DNA of 17,840 bases from Thiobacillus sp. (GTDB lineage: Bacteria; Pseudomonadota; Gammaproteobacteria; Burkholderiales; Thiobacillaceae). The DNA lies in NCBI RefSeq assembly GCF_024708915.1, contig NZ_JANJXQ010000006.1, forward strand, positions 1 to 17,840, given 5' to 3'. The notes under the pieces were generated by a model, which did not search any database, was not told where the DNA came from, and worked only from the letters and a program-made list of their open reading frames with translations. The stretch's first letter is position 1. Each line of letters starts with the position of its first letter. Below, in pieces: positions 1 to 8,674 of the stretch. The position numbers and the translations under genes are program-made.

Positions 1-2543
1 TTGAACATCGCCTGGTGCAGGCGGTTCTGCAGCAGCAGGTGCTCGTGCGCCTGCCGGTTCATCTGCTCGTCGAAGAAGCGCCAGGTGTTGCGGCCGGCGT
101 CCTTGGCGTTGTACATGGCGACGTCGGCCTTCTGCAGCAGGGTGTCGAAGTCGTCGCCGTCGTCGGGATGGATGGCGATGCCGATGCTGCAGGACGCGTT
201 GAGGACATGGCCCTCGATTTCCGCCGGTTCCGCGATGCGGGCCAGGATCTCGTCGGCGATCCGCTCGACCGCCTCGATGTCGGGGACGTCGTTCAGCAGC
301 AGGATGAATTCGTCGCCGCCCTGGCGGCAGATGGTGTCGGTCTCGCGCGTGCAGTGGCCGAGGCGGTTGACCACCTCGAGCAGCAGCTTGTCGCCGGCGG
401 CGTGTCCGAGCGTGTCGTTCACCCGCTTGAACTTGTCGAGGTCGAGAAACATCAGCGCCACCCGGTCGCGCGCGCGCTCCGCCATCGCCAGCGCGTGCAC
501 GAAGCGGTCGCGCAGCAGGATGCGGTTGGGCAGACCGGTGAGCGCGTCGTGGTGGGCCAGGTACTCGATGTGCTCCTCGGCCATCTTGCGCTCGGTGATG
601 TCGCGGTCCACCCCCTGGAAGCCGACCAGCCGGTCCTCTTCGAACAAGGGCGAGGCGCTCGACTCGAAGGTGCGCTCGCTGCCGTCGCGATGGCGCCAGC
701 GCAGGCTGACGCCCTGCCAGCCCGCCTTGGCGGCCACGGCGTCGGTGAAGGTCCTGTCGAACAGCGCGAGATCGTCGGGATGGATCAGGCTGGCAGGGTC
801 CAGTTCGAGGAATTCCTCGAGCGTGTAGCCCAGTGCGTTCGCGCCCTTCCGGTTGCTGTAGGTATGCCGGCGCTGCAGGTCGATGGCCCAGATCCAGTCG
901 GCCGACTGGTCGGCCATCGCACGGAAGCGCGCCTCGCTCTCGCGCAGCGCGTCCTCGGCATGCTTGCGCTCGGTGATGTCCTGGCAGGCGCCGTATAGCC
1001 GGTGCTCGCCGTTCGTCCCCTGCACGGCCCGGGTGTAGGCGCGGATTTGGCGGATCGAGCCGTCGCGGGCGAGGATGCGCAGCTCGCACTCGCTGTGCTG
1101 CCCCGGCGGCAAAAACCTGATGTTGAGGTCGAACGCGAGGCGGTCGTCCGGGTGCACGTGGCATCGCCAGCAGCCGCGCTCGAGGATCTCGTCGACCGAA
1201 TAGCCGAACGCCCGCCCGGCGGATGCCGTCGCCCAGTCGACGACGAGCGCGCCCTCCGTGGTCTTCACGCAGGAATACAGCAGATCGGTCGCCACGCTCG
1301 AGATCAGCCGCAGCCGCTCCTCGCTCTCGCGCAGGGCCGTCAGCGCCGCGCGATGGTCGATGGCCATGCCGAGGTCGGCGGCCAGCTTTTCCAGCAGCAC
1401 GACCTTGCCCTCCCCGAAGGCCTGCACGTCCTGGCTGTAGACGTTGAGCGTGCCGATGACCCGCCCGTGCGCGCACAGCGGCGTCGCGGCCGACGAGCGG
1501 ATGCCGTGTGCCTGCGCCTGCTCGCGCCACGGCGCGAATTGGGGATTGCTGTCGGTGTCGTTGTTGACGACGGTGCGGCCCTGGCGGATCGCCGTCCCGG
1601 TCGGCCCCTGGCCCTGGGGCGAGTCGTCGCAGCGGATGTCCGCGTGCGCCAGGTAGCCCGGCTCGAACCCGGCTTCGGCGGCCGGCTGCACCGTTACGCC
1701 GTCCTCGGCGACCAGCCCGATCCACGCCATGCGGAACAGGTTCTCGCGCACCAGCTCCTGGCAGATGCGCACCATCAGGTCGGCCTCGGACAGGTCCGCC
1801 AGCAGCATCTCGTTGACCGCCGCGATGATCTGCAGCAGCAGGTTGCGCTGCCGCATGCGCAATTCGCCGCGCTTGAGCCCGGTCACCTCGCGCAGGCTGC
1901 CGAGCACGCGCACCGGCCGGCCGTCGGCGTCGCGCTCGACCACCTCGCCGCGGTTCCGCACCCAGATCACGCTGCCGTCCGCATGCCGGATGCTGTGCTC
2001 GCACTCGAAGGCCGACTGGCCGCCATGGCAATCGCGGACCCCGGCCAGCATCCCACTCTGCTCCTCGCAGCTCAGGCACGACTGGGTGTCCTGCCAGCCG
2101 TGCTCCAGCCGGCTTTCGTCGAGGCCCATCAGCCGCGCCCACTGCGCGTTGTGGCGCACCCGCCCGGTGCGCAGGTCCCAGTCCCAGACCCCTTCTCCGA
2201 TCAGGTCGACGGCGCGGGCGAGATAGTCGGTGTCGCCGCCGCGGCGCACCGTGGGGTCGCCTTTCTGCGCCTTCTTCACGGCGCTCGGGTCCTGCCCCTC
2301 GGCGAGCAGGGCCTTGGCTGCGCGCCGCCGCTTCCGCGCCTCGGCCAGCGTGACCTCCGGATAGACGCCCAGCGCCAGCGTCTTGCGCTTGCCATCGAAA
2401 CGGTAATCCAGCCGCCAGTAACGCGAACCGTCCGGCCGCAGCAGCAAATACATGCCGCCGCCATCGGCCAGCTTGGTCGGTCTGTCGGCTGCCGGGGTCT
2501 GACGGATACGACTCTCGGTAAGGGGGGCGGCACTACGGGCCAT
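1..2543 (-). CDS. Arm (DUF4102)-PAS-GAF-PAS-PAS-GGDEF-(EAL) c-di-GMP signalling protein, 3' end outside window
   Basis: Continuous reading frame of 847 codons, open at the window edge; I found no stop codon in it. Residues about 8-95 match the Arm DNA-binding domain of P4-type tyrosine integrases (KLADGGGMYLLL, YRFDGKRKTLALGVYPEVTL, then EARKRR and EGQDPS). A PAS domain follows (about 105-228, with C156-x-x-C159), then GAF (about 235-390), two PAS domains ending in DITERK (about 400-525 and 535-655), and a GGDEF domain (about 660-820). The catalytic GGDEF is at 742-746 and an RxxD inhibitory site lies five residues before it (R733-D736), so cyclase activity with product feedback is expected. 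The last residues look like the start of an EAL phosphodiesterase domain, but its catalytic part is outside the window. The start ATG is the only one after an in-frame stop at 2559-2561; no clear ribosome site precedes it. A catalytic integrase domain is absent from the visible part. Confidence 0.9.
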   Translation of the reverse strand, partial: MARSAAPLTESRIRQTPAADRPTKLADGGGMYLLLRPDGSRYWRLDYRFDGKRKTLALGVYPEVTLAEARKRRRAAKALLAEGQDPSAVKKAQKGDPTVRRGGDTDYLARAVDLIGEGVWDWDLRTGRVRHNAQWARLMGLDESRLEHGWQDTQSCLSCEEQSGMLAGVRDCHGGQSAFECEHSIRHADGSVIWVRNRGEVVERDADGRPVRVLGSLREVTGLKRGELRMRQRNLLLQIIAAVNEMLLADLSEADLMVRICQELVRENLFRMAWIGLVAEDGVTVQPAAEAGFEPGYLAHADIRCDDSPQGQGPTGTAIRQGRTVVNNDTDSNPQFAPWREQAQAHGIRSSAATPLCAHGRVIGTLNVYSQDVQAFGEGKVVLLEKLAADLGMAIDHRAALTALRESEERLRLISSVATDLLYSCVKTTEGALVVDWATASAGRAFGYSVDEILERGCWRCHVHPDDRLAFDLNIRFLPPGQHSECELRILARDGSIRQIRAYTRAVQGTNGEHRLYGACQDITERKHAEDALRESEARFRAMADQSADWIWAIDLQRRHTYSNRKGANALGYTLEEFLELDPASLIHPDDLALFDRTFTDAVAAKAGWQGVSLRWRHRDGSERTFESSASPLFEEDRLVGFQGVDRDITERKMAEEHIEYLAHHDALTGLPNRILLRDRFVHALAMAERARDRVALMFLDLDKFKRVNDTLGHAAGDKLLLEVVNRLGHCTRETDTICRQGGDEFILLLNDVPDIEAVERIADEILARIAEPAEIEGHVLNASCSIGIAIHPDDGDDFDTLLQKADVAMYNAKDAGRNTWRFFDEQMNRQAHEHLLLQNRLHQAMF

Positions 2544-2754
2544 AAGGCAGGCGGTCGGCTATTTTCGAGCCGGCATCCTACCCGCCAGATGCCGTCACGA
2601 GTACCGCCAATAAGGCCCGCAGCGAATAGTACAAACGACAGCAAAAAACCACATAATAATTAATGTTTTCATCACGATAGAGCTGTCGAACACAGCGCCA
2701 TTCCATTCCTCGACGGCGCGCGGCACACGCCCGGCGAATGGCTGCGCCGCCGCT
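2544..2754. other. Intergenic, AT-rich patch upstream of the c-di-GMP gene
   Basis: This gap separates the start of the c-di-GMP gene from the stop of the lipoprotein gene. Positions about 2630-2690 are clearly AT-richer than the surroundings and could hold the promoter of the minus-strand signalling gene. I could not fix a convincing -35/-10 pair and saw no tRNA or integrase attachment repeat. Confidence 0.4.
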
Positions 2755-3213
2755 TCAGCGCGGCACCACGCGGGCGTTCTCGCCGCTGCCTTCGACGCGC
2801 ACACTCATGCCATCGCGCAGGCGCCCATCCATCGGCTGCACGATCGTCACGCGTCCTCCGGTCTTCATGTCGACCGTAACGCGCTGCGCATCCGCCTTAT
2901 GGATTTTGCTTTCGGCATAGGTTCCGGCCAGGCCGCCCAAGACCGCCCCTGCCACCGTGGCCGTGGTGCTGTCGCCCACTCCCGCGCCGAGAATGCCGCC
3001 CGCCACGGCGCCCGCCGCCGTTCCCACCCCCAGCTTGTACTTGTCGTCCACCTCGATGTTTTCCAGCTTGGCTATAGTGCCGTCGCGATCCGTCTGGCTC
3101 GCCACGGCACCGTCCGTCGCGCCATATTTCGGCCCGCCCAGGCTGCCCATATCAGCGCAGCCTCCCATCAAGGCAACCGTCAAGACAACGGGCAATGCGA
3201 TCCTGTGGTTCAT
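2755..3213 (-). CDS. Glycine-zipper outer-membrane lipoprotein (SlyB/Pcp-like)
   Basis: 152 residues. The N terminus is a lipoprotein signal peptide: basic MNHR, hydrophobic stretch 5-15, and lipobox LMGGC with the acylated Cys at 19. The residue after Cys is Ala, so outer-membrane sorting is expected. Residues about 62-97 form a glycine-zipper 2TM segment with repeated GxxxG spacing, as in SlyB/Pcp envelope lipoproteins, followed by a basic/acidic C-terminal region with beta-strand character. The start at 3213 is chosen because AAGGAG lies 7 nt upstream; an earlier in-frame ATG at 3240 has no such site and would push the signal peptide inward. It is divergent from the channel gene. The role is probably structural or stress-related in the envelope; the exact function is not visible from sequence. 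Confidence 0.85.
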   Translation of the reverse strand: MNHRIALPVVLTVALMGGCADMGSLGGPKYGATDGAVASQTDRDGTIAKLENIEVDDKYKLGVGTAAGAVAGGILGAGVGDSTTATVAGAVLGGLAGTYAESKIHKADAQRVTVDMKTGGRVTIVQPMDGRLRDGMSVRVEGSGENARVVPR

Positions 3214-3338
3214 GGCTCGACTCCTTGGGATTTTGGACATTCAGTATAGGAAATGGGCTGCACAAAGGACCCGCCGGGGCAGATCGATTTCCGGCTTTGC
3301 ACTAGAATCGGCCGGACACCACCCCCCTCCCTCCCCAC

Positions 3339-4436
3339 ATGAGCGATCTGGCCAAACAACTCGGTTTCGAATTCCTCGCTGCTTCCTGGCTACCCCAGGT
3401 TCTGACGGTGATTGCCGCGATCCTCGCCATCAACATCGGCGCCTACTACCTGCTGCGTCATATCGAAAAGGTCGCCGCACGCTCCACGGCCATTTGGGAT
3501 GACGCCCTGATCAAGGCCAGCCGCAAACCGCTGACGCTGATCCTGTGGGTGACAGGCACGGCCCTCGTCATCCAGATCGTGCATCAGCAACACGGCATGC
3601 CCGTTCCCGACTTCGTCGGACTTGCCCGCGACACACTGATCGTCGCCGCCTTCGCGTGGTTTCTGTGGCGCCTGATTGGCAATGCCGCGCGCAACATCCT
3701 GGTGCGCCGCGCGGCGGCGGGCAAGGAGGTGGACCGCACCACGGTCGATGCGCTGTCCAAGCTGGGCCGGGGCAGCGTCGTCATCCTCGCCGCCCTGATC
3801 ATCCTGCAAACGCTGGGGTTCAGCATTTCCGGCGTGCTGGCTTTCGGCGGCATCGGCGGGATCGCGGTGGGGTTTGCCGCCAAGGACATGCTGGCCAACT
3901 TCTTCGGCGGCCTCACCATCTATCTGGATCGCCCCTTTATCGTGGGCGAATGGATCCGCTCGCCGGACAAGCAGATCGAAGGCACGGTGGAACACATCGG
4001 CTGGCGCCACACCCGCGTGCGCGCCTTCAACAAGAATCCGATCTACGTGCCGAATGCCCTGTTCTCTACCATCGTGGTGGAGAACCCCACCCGCATGACC
4101 CACCGGCGCATCAAGGAAACCATCGGCATCCGCTACACCGACCTCGACAAGATGGCCGCCATCGTCGCCGACGTGAAGGCCATGCTGCAGGCCCACCCCG
4201 AGATCGACTCCGATGCCACCCTGATCGTCAATTTCAACCAGTTCGGCGTGTCGTCGCTCGATTTCTTCGTCTACACCTTCACCAAGACCGTCCAATGGGT
4301 GCACTACCACGAGGTCAAGCAGGATGTGCTGCTGAAAATCGCCGCCATCATCCAGGCCCACGGCGCGGAAATCGCCCTCCCCACCCGCACCTTGCATATC
4401 GAATCCGGCACGGACGAGCCGCAACCCGTTCTCTAG
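3339..4436 (+). CDS. MscS-family mechanosensitive channel, YnaI-like
   Basis: 365 residues. Hydrophobic segments at about 18-38, 64-84, 98-115 and 136-158, followed by the pore helix 160-190 rich in Gly/Ala (FGGIGGIAVGFAAKDMLANF), give five transmembrane helices as in the E. coli paralogue YnaI rather than three as in MscS. The downstream beta domain carries the family signature around FGGLTIYLDRPF, GEWI, EGTVEHIGWR, YVPNALF and ENPTRMTHRRI, which is close to YnaI. The cytoplasmic alpha/beta vestibule runs to about 350. Such channels open under membrane tension and release solutes during hypo-osmotic shock. The start ATG has no clear Shine-Dalgarno; the sequence before it is C-rich. The gene stands alone, divergent from the lipoprotein. 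Confidence 0.9.
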   Translation: MSDLAKQLGFEFLAASWLPQVLTVIAAILAINIGAYYLLRHIEKVAARSTAIWDDALIKASRKPLTLILWVTGTALVIQIVHQQHGMPVPDFVGLARDTLIVAAFAWFLWRLIGNAARNILVRRAAAGKEVDRTTVDALSKLGRGSVVILAALIILQTLGFSISGVLAFGGIGGIAVGFAAKDMLANFFGGLTIYLDRPFIVGEWIRSPDKQIEGTVEHIGWRHTRVRAFNKNPIYVPNALFSTIVVENPTRMTHRRIKETIGIRYTDLDKMAAIVADVKAMLQAHPEIDSDATLIVNFNQFGVSSLDFFVYTFTKTVQWVHYHEVKQDVLLKIAAIIQAHGAEIALPTRTLHIESGTDEPQPVL

Positions 4437-4720
4437 AAAGGGGCTTCCTGCCTGCCGCGCCGCCGTTTCGGGCACGCGGCAGCGCCACACGCACACCTCG
4501 CCAGCCTTGCCAATACGGGCCTTGAGGCCCATACTGCCCTGCAAATCGATCTTTGGTCAGTCTCCTCTGCCCCTCGCGGGTACCTTGTCGGCTCTCCTCT
4601 TTGGCATTTTCACCGCGCGCCACGGCGCGGTTGCCGCAGCCCCCAACTGCGATCTTTTGCACACCCATTCGCCGGCGCACGGCAATCCGCGCCTCCGGCC
4701 CATCATGAGGAACACATCCT
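4437..4720. other. Intergenic leader of infA with two hairpins
   Basis: 284 bp without a supported gene. Two perfect inverted repeats are visible: CTGCCGCG at 4452-4459 with CGCGGCAG at 4475-4482 (15-nt loop, possible end of the channel transcript but with no T run), and ACCGCGC at 4612-4618 with GCGCGGT at 4625-4631 (6-nt loop, in the likely infA leader). TGAGGAA at 4706-4712 is the infA ribosome site. Confidence 0.4.
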
Positions 4721-4981
4721 ATGTCGAAAGAAGAACTTGTAGAAATGGAAGGCGTCGTCAACGAAGTGCTGCCGCAGACCCGTTTCCGCGTCACCCTGGA
4801 TAACGGCTTCGAGATCACCGCCTACGCTTCCGGCAAAATGCGCAAGCATCGCATCCGCATCCTGGCCGGCGACAAGGTCACCATCGAAATGTCGCCCTAC
4901 GATCTGACCAAGGGCCGCATCAACTTCCGCCACAAGGACGCCACCTCCGGGCCGCGGCCTGCCCCCCAGAAACGATACTGA
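4721..4981 (+). CDS. infA: Translation initiation factor IF-1, with C-terminal tail
   Basis: 86 residues, against the usual 72. It is an S1-type OB fold that binds the 30S A site during initiation. Diagnostic segments are [38 protein letters not shown] and [13 protein letters not shown], all at the usual spacing. The extra 15 or so residues ([15 protein letters not shown]) form a Pro/basic tail. Betaproteobacteria often carry a second, divergent IF-1 of this length, so this may be a paralogue rather than the sole infA. TGAGGAA lies about 9 nt before the ATG. A short hairpin followed by T residues lies 13 nt after the stop. Confidence 0.95.
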   Translation: MSKEELVEMEGVVNEVLPQTRFRVTLDNGFEITAYASGKMRKHRIRILAGDKVTIEMSPYDLTKGRINFRHKDATSGPRPAPQKRY

Positions 4982-4993
4982 ATTACGCGGGAA

Positions 4994-5012
4994 AGCCCCC
5001 AGGGCTGTTTTT
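4994..5012 (+). terminator. Probable intrinsic terminator of infA
   Basis: AGCCC at 4994-4998 pairs with GGGCT at 5002-5006 across a 3-nt loop and is followed by G and five T residues. The stem is short, but position (just after the infA stop) and T run fit a terminator. A second stem, GCTGCC 5015-5020 with GGCAGC 5026-5031, follows at once, between this site and the convergent transpeptidase stop. Confidence 0.5.
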
Positions 5013-5036
5013 CAGCTGCCCCGACGGCAGCCTGCC

Positions 5037-6049
<1,013 letters not shown>

Positions 6050-6061
6050 AAGGAGTTTTGT

Positions 6062-6268
6062 ATGACAACCATCACCGTTTCCACCAAATTCCAGGTCGTC
6101 ATCCCACGCGATCTACGTCTCCAGCTGAACATCCAGCCCGGCCAAAAACTCAAAGCGCGCATCCAGGGCGACCACATCGAACTGATCCCCGAACAGCCTA
6201 TCTCTGCCGCACGCGGTTTTCTGCCCGGGATCGACACCCATATCGAGCGCGAGGACGACCGCGTATGA
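6062..6268 (+). CDS. vapB: VapB-type antitoxin, AbrB/SpoVT fold
   Basis: 68 residues. The N-terminal half is a swapped-hairpin AbrB domain (TTITVSTKFQVVIPRDLRLQ, then LNIQPGQKLKARIQGDHIEL), which dimerises and binds the operator; the C-terminal half (about 45-68, acidic end EREDDRV) is expected to wrap round the toxin. The start is fixed by AAGGAG 6 nt upstream and by the family N terminus; longer upstream extensions in this frame are spurious. It overlaps vapC by 4 bp. Family function: neutralises VapC and, with it, represses the operon through the palindrome at 6021-6049. Confidence 0.9.
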   Translation: MTTITVSTKFQVVIPRDLRLQLNIQPGQKLKARIQGDHIELIPEQPISAARGFLPGIDTHIEREDDRV

Positions 6269-6642
6269 ACGTGGTCGACTCCTGCGGCTGGCTGGAGTAT
6301 TTCGCCAACGGCAGCAATGCCGGTTTCTTCGCCCCCATTCTCGAAGCCACGGAATCCCTCATCGTTCCCAGCCTGTCCGTATTCGAAGTCTGCAAGCGCG
6401 TTGCCCTGTTGCGTGGCGAACCGGCTGCCCACCAGGCGGCCGACTTCATGTCGCGGGGCGAAATCGTCGGCCTGAATGCCGATACCGCGCTGGCCGCCGC
6501 ACTCTACTCGGCCAAGCACCAGCTTCCCATGGCCGACAGCATTATTCTGCTCACCGCCTGGGAATACCAAGCCATCCTGTGGACACAGGATGCCGACCTG
6601 AAAGGCCACAAGGGCGTCAAATACAAGGCAAAAAACGCCTGA
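6265..6642 (+). CDS. vapC: VapC-type PIN-domain ribonuclease toxin
   Basis: 125 residues. PIN fold with the expected acidic metal site: D5 (NVVDSCGWLEYF), E41 (LSVFEVCK), D91 (MADSIILL) and D109/D111 (TQDADLKG). VapC toxins cleave tRNA or rRNA when released from VapB. The start overlaps the vapB stop (ATGA), typical of these operons. The stop lies 17 bp from the convergent stop of the integron integrase, so this TA module borders the integron on its 3' side. The RNA target cannot be told from sequence. Confidence 0.9.
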   Translation: MNVVDSCGWLEYFANGSNAGFFAPILEATESLIVPSLSVFEVCKRVALLRGEPAAHQAADFMSRGEIVGLNADTALAAALYSAKHQLPMADSIILLTAWEYQAILWTQDADLKGHKGVKYKAKNA

Positions 6643-6659
6643 TCCCGCCGGCTCCAGGT

Positions 6660-7643
6660 TTACCCATCCAGGGGGCTCAACACCCCGTGCCCGCCCTTGT
6701 TCAATACATGGGTGTAAATCATCGTCGTCGCCACATCCTTATGGCCCAGCAGTTCCTGAATCGTGCGGATGTCCTGCCCGCGCTCCAGTAGATGCGTGGC
6801 GAACGAATGCCTCAGCGTATGCGGCGTCGCCGGTTTGGCCAGGCCCGCCGCCTGCACCGCCCGCTTCATCGCGCGCTGCAGCAGCTTTTCGTCGAGATGA
6901 TGTCGGCGTTCTTCGCCACTGCGCGGGTCGATCGAATAGCTGCCCGAAGGAAACACATACTGCCAGCCCCACTCCGTCGGCGCATTCGGATACTTGCGTG
7001 CCAGTGCATCCGGCAGATAAACCGCGGCCTTGCCCGCCTGCAAATCCCGCTCGAACACCTCGCGTCGCCATGCCAGATGCGCCTGCAAATCGGCCTTCAC
7101 CGATTCGGGCAGCATGGTCACCCGATCTTTCGCCCCCTTGCCATCGCGCACCACGATCTCACCGCGCGTGAATTCCACATCCTTCACCCGCAACCGGATC
7201 ACCTCCATCAAGCGCATCCCCGTGCCGTAAAGCAGACGCGCCAGCAGTCCGTACACTCCCTCCATTTTCCCCAGCACCGCCCGCACCTCGTCGCGCGTCA
7301 GCACCACCGGCAAATGCCGCGGGCGCTTGGCGCGCGTCACCTTGTCCAGCCAGGGCAACTCGATACCCAGCACCTCGCGGTACAGAAAAAGCAGCGCCGA
7401 CAAAGCCTGATTCTGCGTCGCCGCCGCCACATTGCCCTCCACCGCCAGATGCGTCAGAAACGCTTCGACTTCCTGCGTGCCCAGGTCACGCGGATGGCGC
7501 TTGCCGTGGAACAGAATGAAACGCCGAATCCACTGCACATATTGCGTCTCGGTGCGAATGCTGTAATGCTTGACCCGAATCCGGTCACGTACCTGATCGA
7601 GAAGTTTGGGGGATGGGGAGGACGGTGTGTCTGCTGGCGACAT
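6660..7643 (-). CDS. intI: Integron integrase IntI
   Basis: 327 residues. Tyrosine recombinase with all catalytic residues: R144 (GTGMRLMEV), H275-x-x-R278 (HTLRHSF), H301 (LLGHKDV) and Y310 (TMIYTHV). The insert between the two boxes (about 212-255, [15 protein letters not shown] then [19 protein letters not shown]) is the extra patch that separates IntI from XerC/D and lets it bind folded single-stranded attC. The N-terminal SAM-like domain ([20 protein letters not shown], then [24 protein letters not shown]) is also typical. The start at 7643 is chosen for the purine-rich AGGGGGA just upstream; a start 11 codons earlier (7676) has no ribosome site. The protein appears intact, so cassette exchange may still occur. 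Confidence 0.97.
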   Translation of the reverse strand: MSPADTPSSPSPKLLDQVRDRIRVKHYSIRTETQYVQWIRRFILFHGKRHPRDLGTQEVEAFLTHLAVEGNVAAATQNQALSALLFLYREVLGIELPWLDKVTRAKRPRHLPVVLTRDEVRAVLGKMEGVYGLLARLLYGTGMRLMEVIRLRVKDVEFTRGEIVVRDGKGAKDRVTMLPESVKADLQAHLAWRREVFERDLQAGKAAVYLPDALARKYPNAPTEWGWQYVFPSGSYSIDPRSGEERRHHLDEKLLQRAMKRAVQAAGLAKPATPHTLRHSFATHLLERGQDIRTIQELLGHKDVATTMIYTHVLNKGGHGVLSPLDG

Positions 7644-7699
7644 ATATCCCCCTATTAATAATGAGAAACCATACAAATCAAATATATCATGAAGCCTGC

Positions 7700-7765
7700 T
7701 CCTGTTTTATACACCTTGTTTGAAACTATATATACACCTTACAAGGTGTATATTGCACGTTAGGC
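7700..7765 (+). other. attI recombination site with repeated 10-bp motif
   Basis: The core site GTTAGGC at 7759-7765 marks the junction with cassette 1. Upstream, TATACACCTT occurs at 7708-7717 and again at 7731-7740, a 23-bp step, and its inverse AAGGTGTATA at 7743-7752. The last two form a palindrome with a 2-nt spacer ending 6 nt before the core. In attI1 IntI1 binds two direct-repeat accessory sites besides the simple site; these copies are candidates for that role. The whole 7644-7758 interval is AT-rich and must also hold the intI promoter and perhaps a cassette promoter, but no convincing -35/-10 pair stands out. Confidence 0.8.
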
Positions 7766-7780
7766 ATCATTGGAGAGCAC

Positions 7781-8212
7781 ATGCACGGTCAATGCCTATG
7801 CGGACAAGTTGAGTTTGAAATTGACGGAAGTCGTTTCAAGCTTTATCAGTGCCATTGCTCACTTTGCCGCAGGCAGGGCGGGTCAATGTCCAATGCGGCC
7901 ACTATTGTTGCCAATAACCACTTTCATTGGCTTGGCGGTGCTGAGTTAATTTCTTCGTGGAAAAACGAAGGCCGGTTTCGCTCCGACTTTTGCTCTACCT
8001 GTGGTTGTCCAGTACCCAATCCACTCCGGAACATGCCCTATTTCTGGATTCCCGCCGGCTTGCTTGAAGACAGCGGCAAGCTGGAAGTCGTTGCCCACCT
8101 GTGCGTTGCATCCAAAGCCTCGTGGGACTCCGTTCCCCTCCAAGGAGCTCTTTATGACGAACTGCCAAATCTATCTGAGTTCATCAGCCTTCTGCATGCA
8201 GACAACGCCTAA
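7781..8212 (+). CDS. Cassette 1: GFA/CENP-V family zinc protein
   Basis: 143 residues. Cysteines follow the glutathione-dependent formaldehyde-activating (GFA) fold: C5-x-C7, C24-x-C26-x-x-C29 and C71-x-x-C74-x-C76, binding two zinc ions. The closing motif around CGCPVPN is also typical. Most members have unknown substrates; S-(hydroxymethyl)glutathione formation was shown for few, so the name should not be read as activity. GGAGAG just upstream of the ATG is a fair ribosome site. The TAA stop lies inside the R'' box of the cassette's attC. GFA proteins are frequent in environmental integron cassettes. Confidence 0.9.
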   Translation: MHGQCLCGQVEFEIDGSRFKLYQCHCSLCRRQGGSMSNAATIVANNHFHWLGGAELISSWKNEGRFRSDFCSTCGCPVPNPLRNMPYFWIPAGLLEDSGKLEVVAHLCVASKASWDSVPLQGALYDELPNLSEFISLLHADNA

Positions 8213-8269
8213 CATGGCGTTCGAGAGGGACGCGCCAAAAGCGGCGCGCCCCTCAGCTTTACGTTAGGC
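8207..8269 (+). other. attC1
   Basis: R'' GCCTAAC (8207-8213) and R' GTTAGGC (8263-8269), 63 bp. The inner arms GACGCGCC and GGCGCGCC form a strong stem. The right box belongs to cassette 2. The interior is close to attC2. Confidence 0.93.
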
Positions 8270-8291
8270 ATTCACCCAAAGGGGGTACTTG

Positions 8292-8546
8292 ATGGACAAC
8301 ATAAGCAAGGCAATTCTCTCTGTTATTGCAGTGGCTCTTTGCGTCATTGCTTTCAAACTTTTGAACCCCGGCGGCTCATTTGTAGGTGCCCCTACCTTTG
8401 GTGATTTCATTGCTTTGAGAGACATCAAAGACCCAGAACAGCGAAAAGAAGCACATCTGAGGCTTATGAAGAGCCTTCCTCTGGTTCGTGTTCAGGGCGG
8501 GACAATTGATGCTGATGTTTCCGGCAACGTCAGCATTGATAACTGA
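8292..8546 (+). CDS. Cassette 2: small membrane-anchored or exported protein, unknown function
   Basis: 84 residues. After MDNIS a hydrophobic helix (about 6-24, KAILSVIAVALCVIAFKLL) acts as a membrane anchor or uncleaved signal. The rest is polar and probably periplasmic, with a charged stretch KDPEQRKEAHLRLMKSLP and a beta-like tail GGTIDADVSGNVSIDN. ATG 8292 is chosen over the adjacent TTG because AAAGGGGG lies 6 nt upstream. I recognise no family. Confidence 0.75.
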   Translation: MDNISKAILSVIAVALCVIAFKLLNPGGSFVGAPTFGDFIALRDIKDPEQRKEAHLRLMKSLPLVRVQGGTIDADVSGNVSIDN

Positions 8547-8571
8547 TAGAAGAAACGGGGGTACATAAAAT

Positions 8572-8635
8572 GCCTAACACTGCATTCGAGCGGGACGCGC
8601 CAAAAGCGGCGCGCCCCTCAATTTGAACGTTGGGC
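8572..8635 (+). other. attC2
   Basis: R'' GCCTAAC (8572-8578) and R' GTTGGGC (8629-8635), 64 bp. The central GACGCGCCAAAAGCGGCGCG block is shared with attC1, so the two cassettes probably drew on a common attC lineage. Confidence 0.93.
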
Positions 8636-8674
8636 GTCACAATAGTCAGCGCGCATACCTACTGAGGCTTAAAA

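Noticed and set aside
1..2663. Long plus-strand open frames at 1-828, 15-998 and 1002-2663
   Set aside because: They lie opposite the Arm-GGDEF gene in high-GC DNA and encode low-complexity, Arg/Ala/Ser-rich strings with no domain. The minus strand explains the region.
2544..2754. tRNA gene or phage attachment site beside the Arm domain
   Set aside because: I looked because Arm-domain integrases target tRNA 3' ends, but found no cloverleaf, no TTCGANTC-type T loop and no duplicated end.
4452..4482. Terminator after the mechanosensitive channel
   Set aside because: The 8-bp stem is perfect but has a long loop and no T run, so it is listed only as a hairpin.
3390..4544. 384-codon minus-strand frame across the mechanosensitive channel
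   Set aside because: It is the antisense of a gene with full MscS signatures and shows only His/Asp/Gly-rich shadow sequence.
7644..7758. LexA (SOS) box in the intI promoter region
   Set aside because: CTGT at 7702-7705 is followed by TTTATACACC and does not give CTGT-N8-ACAG. No other acceptable match was found.
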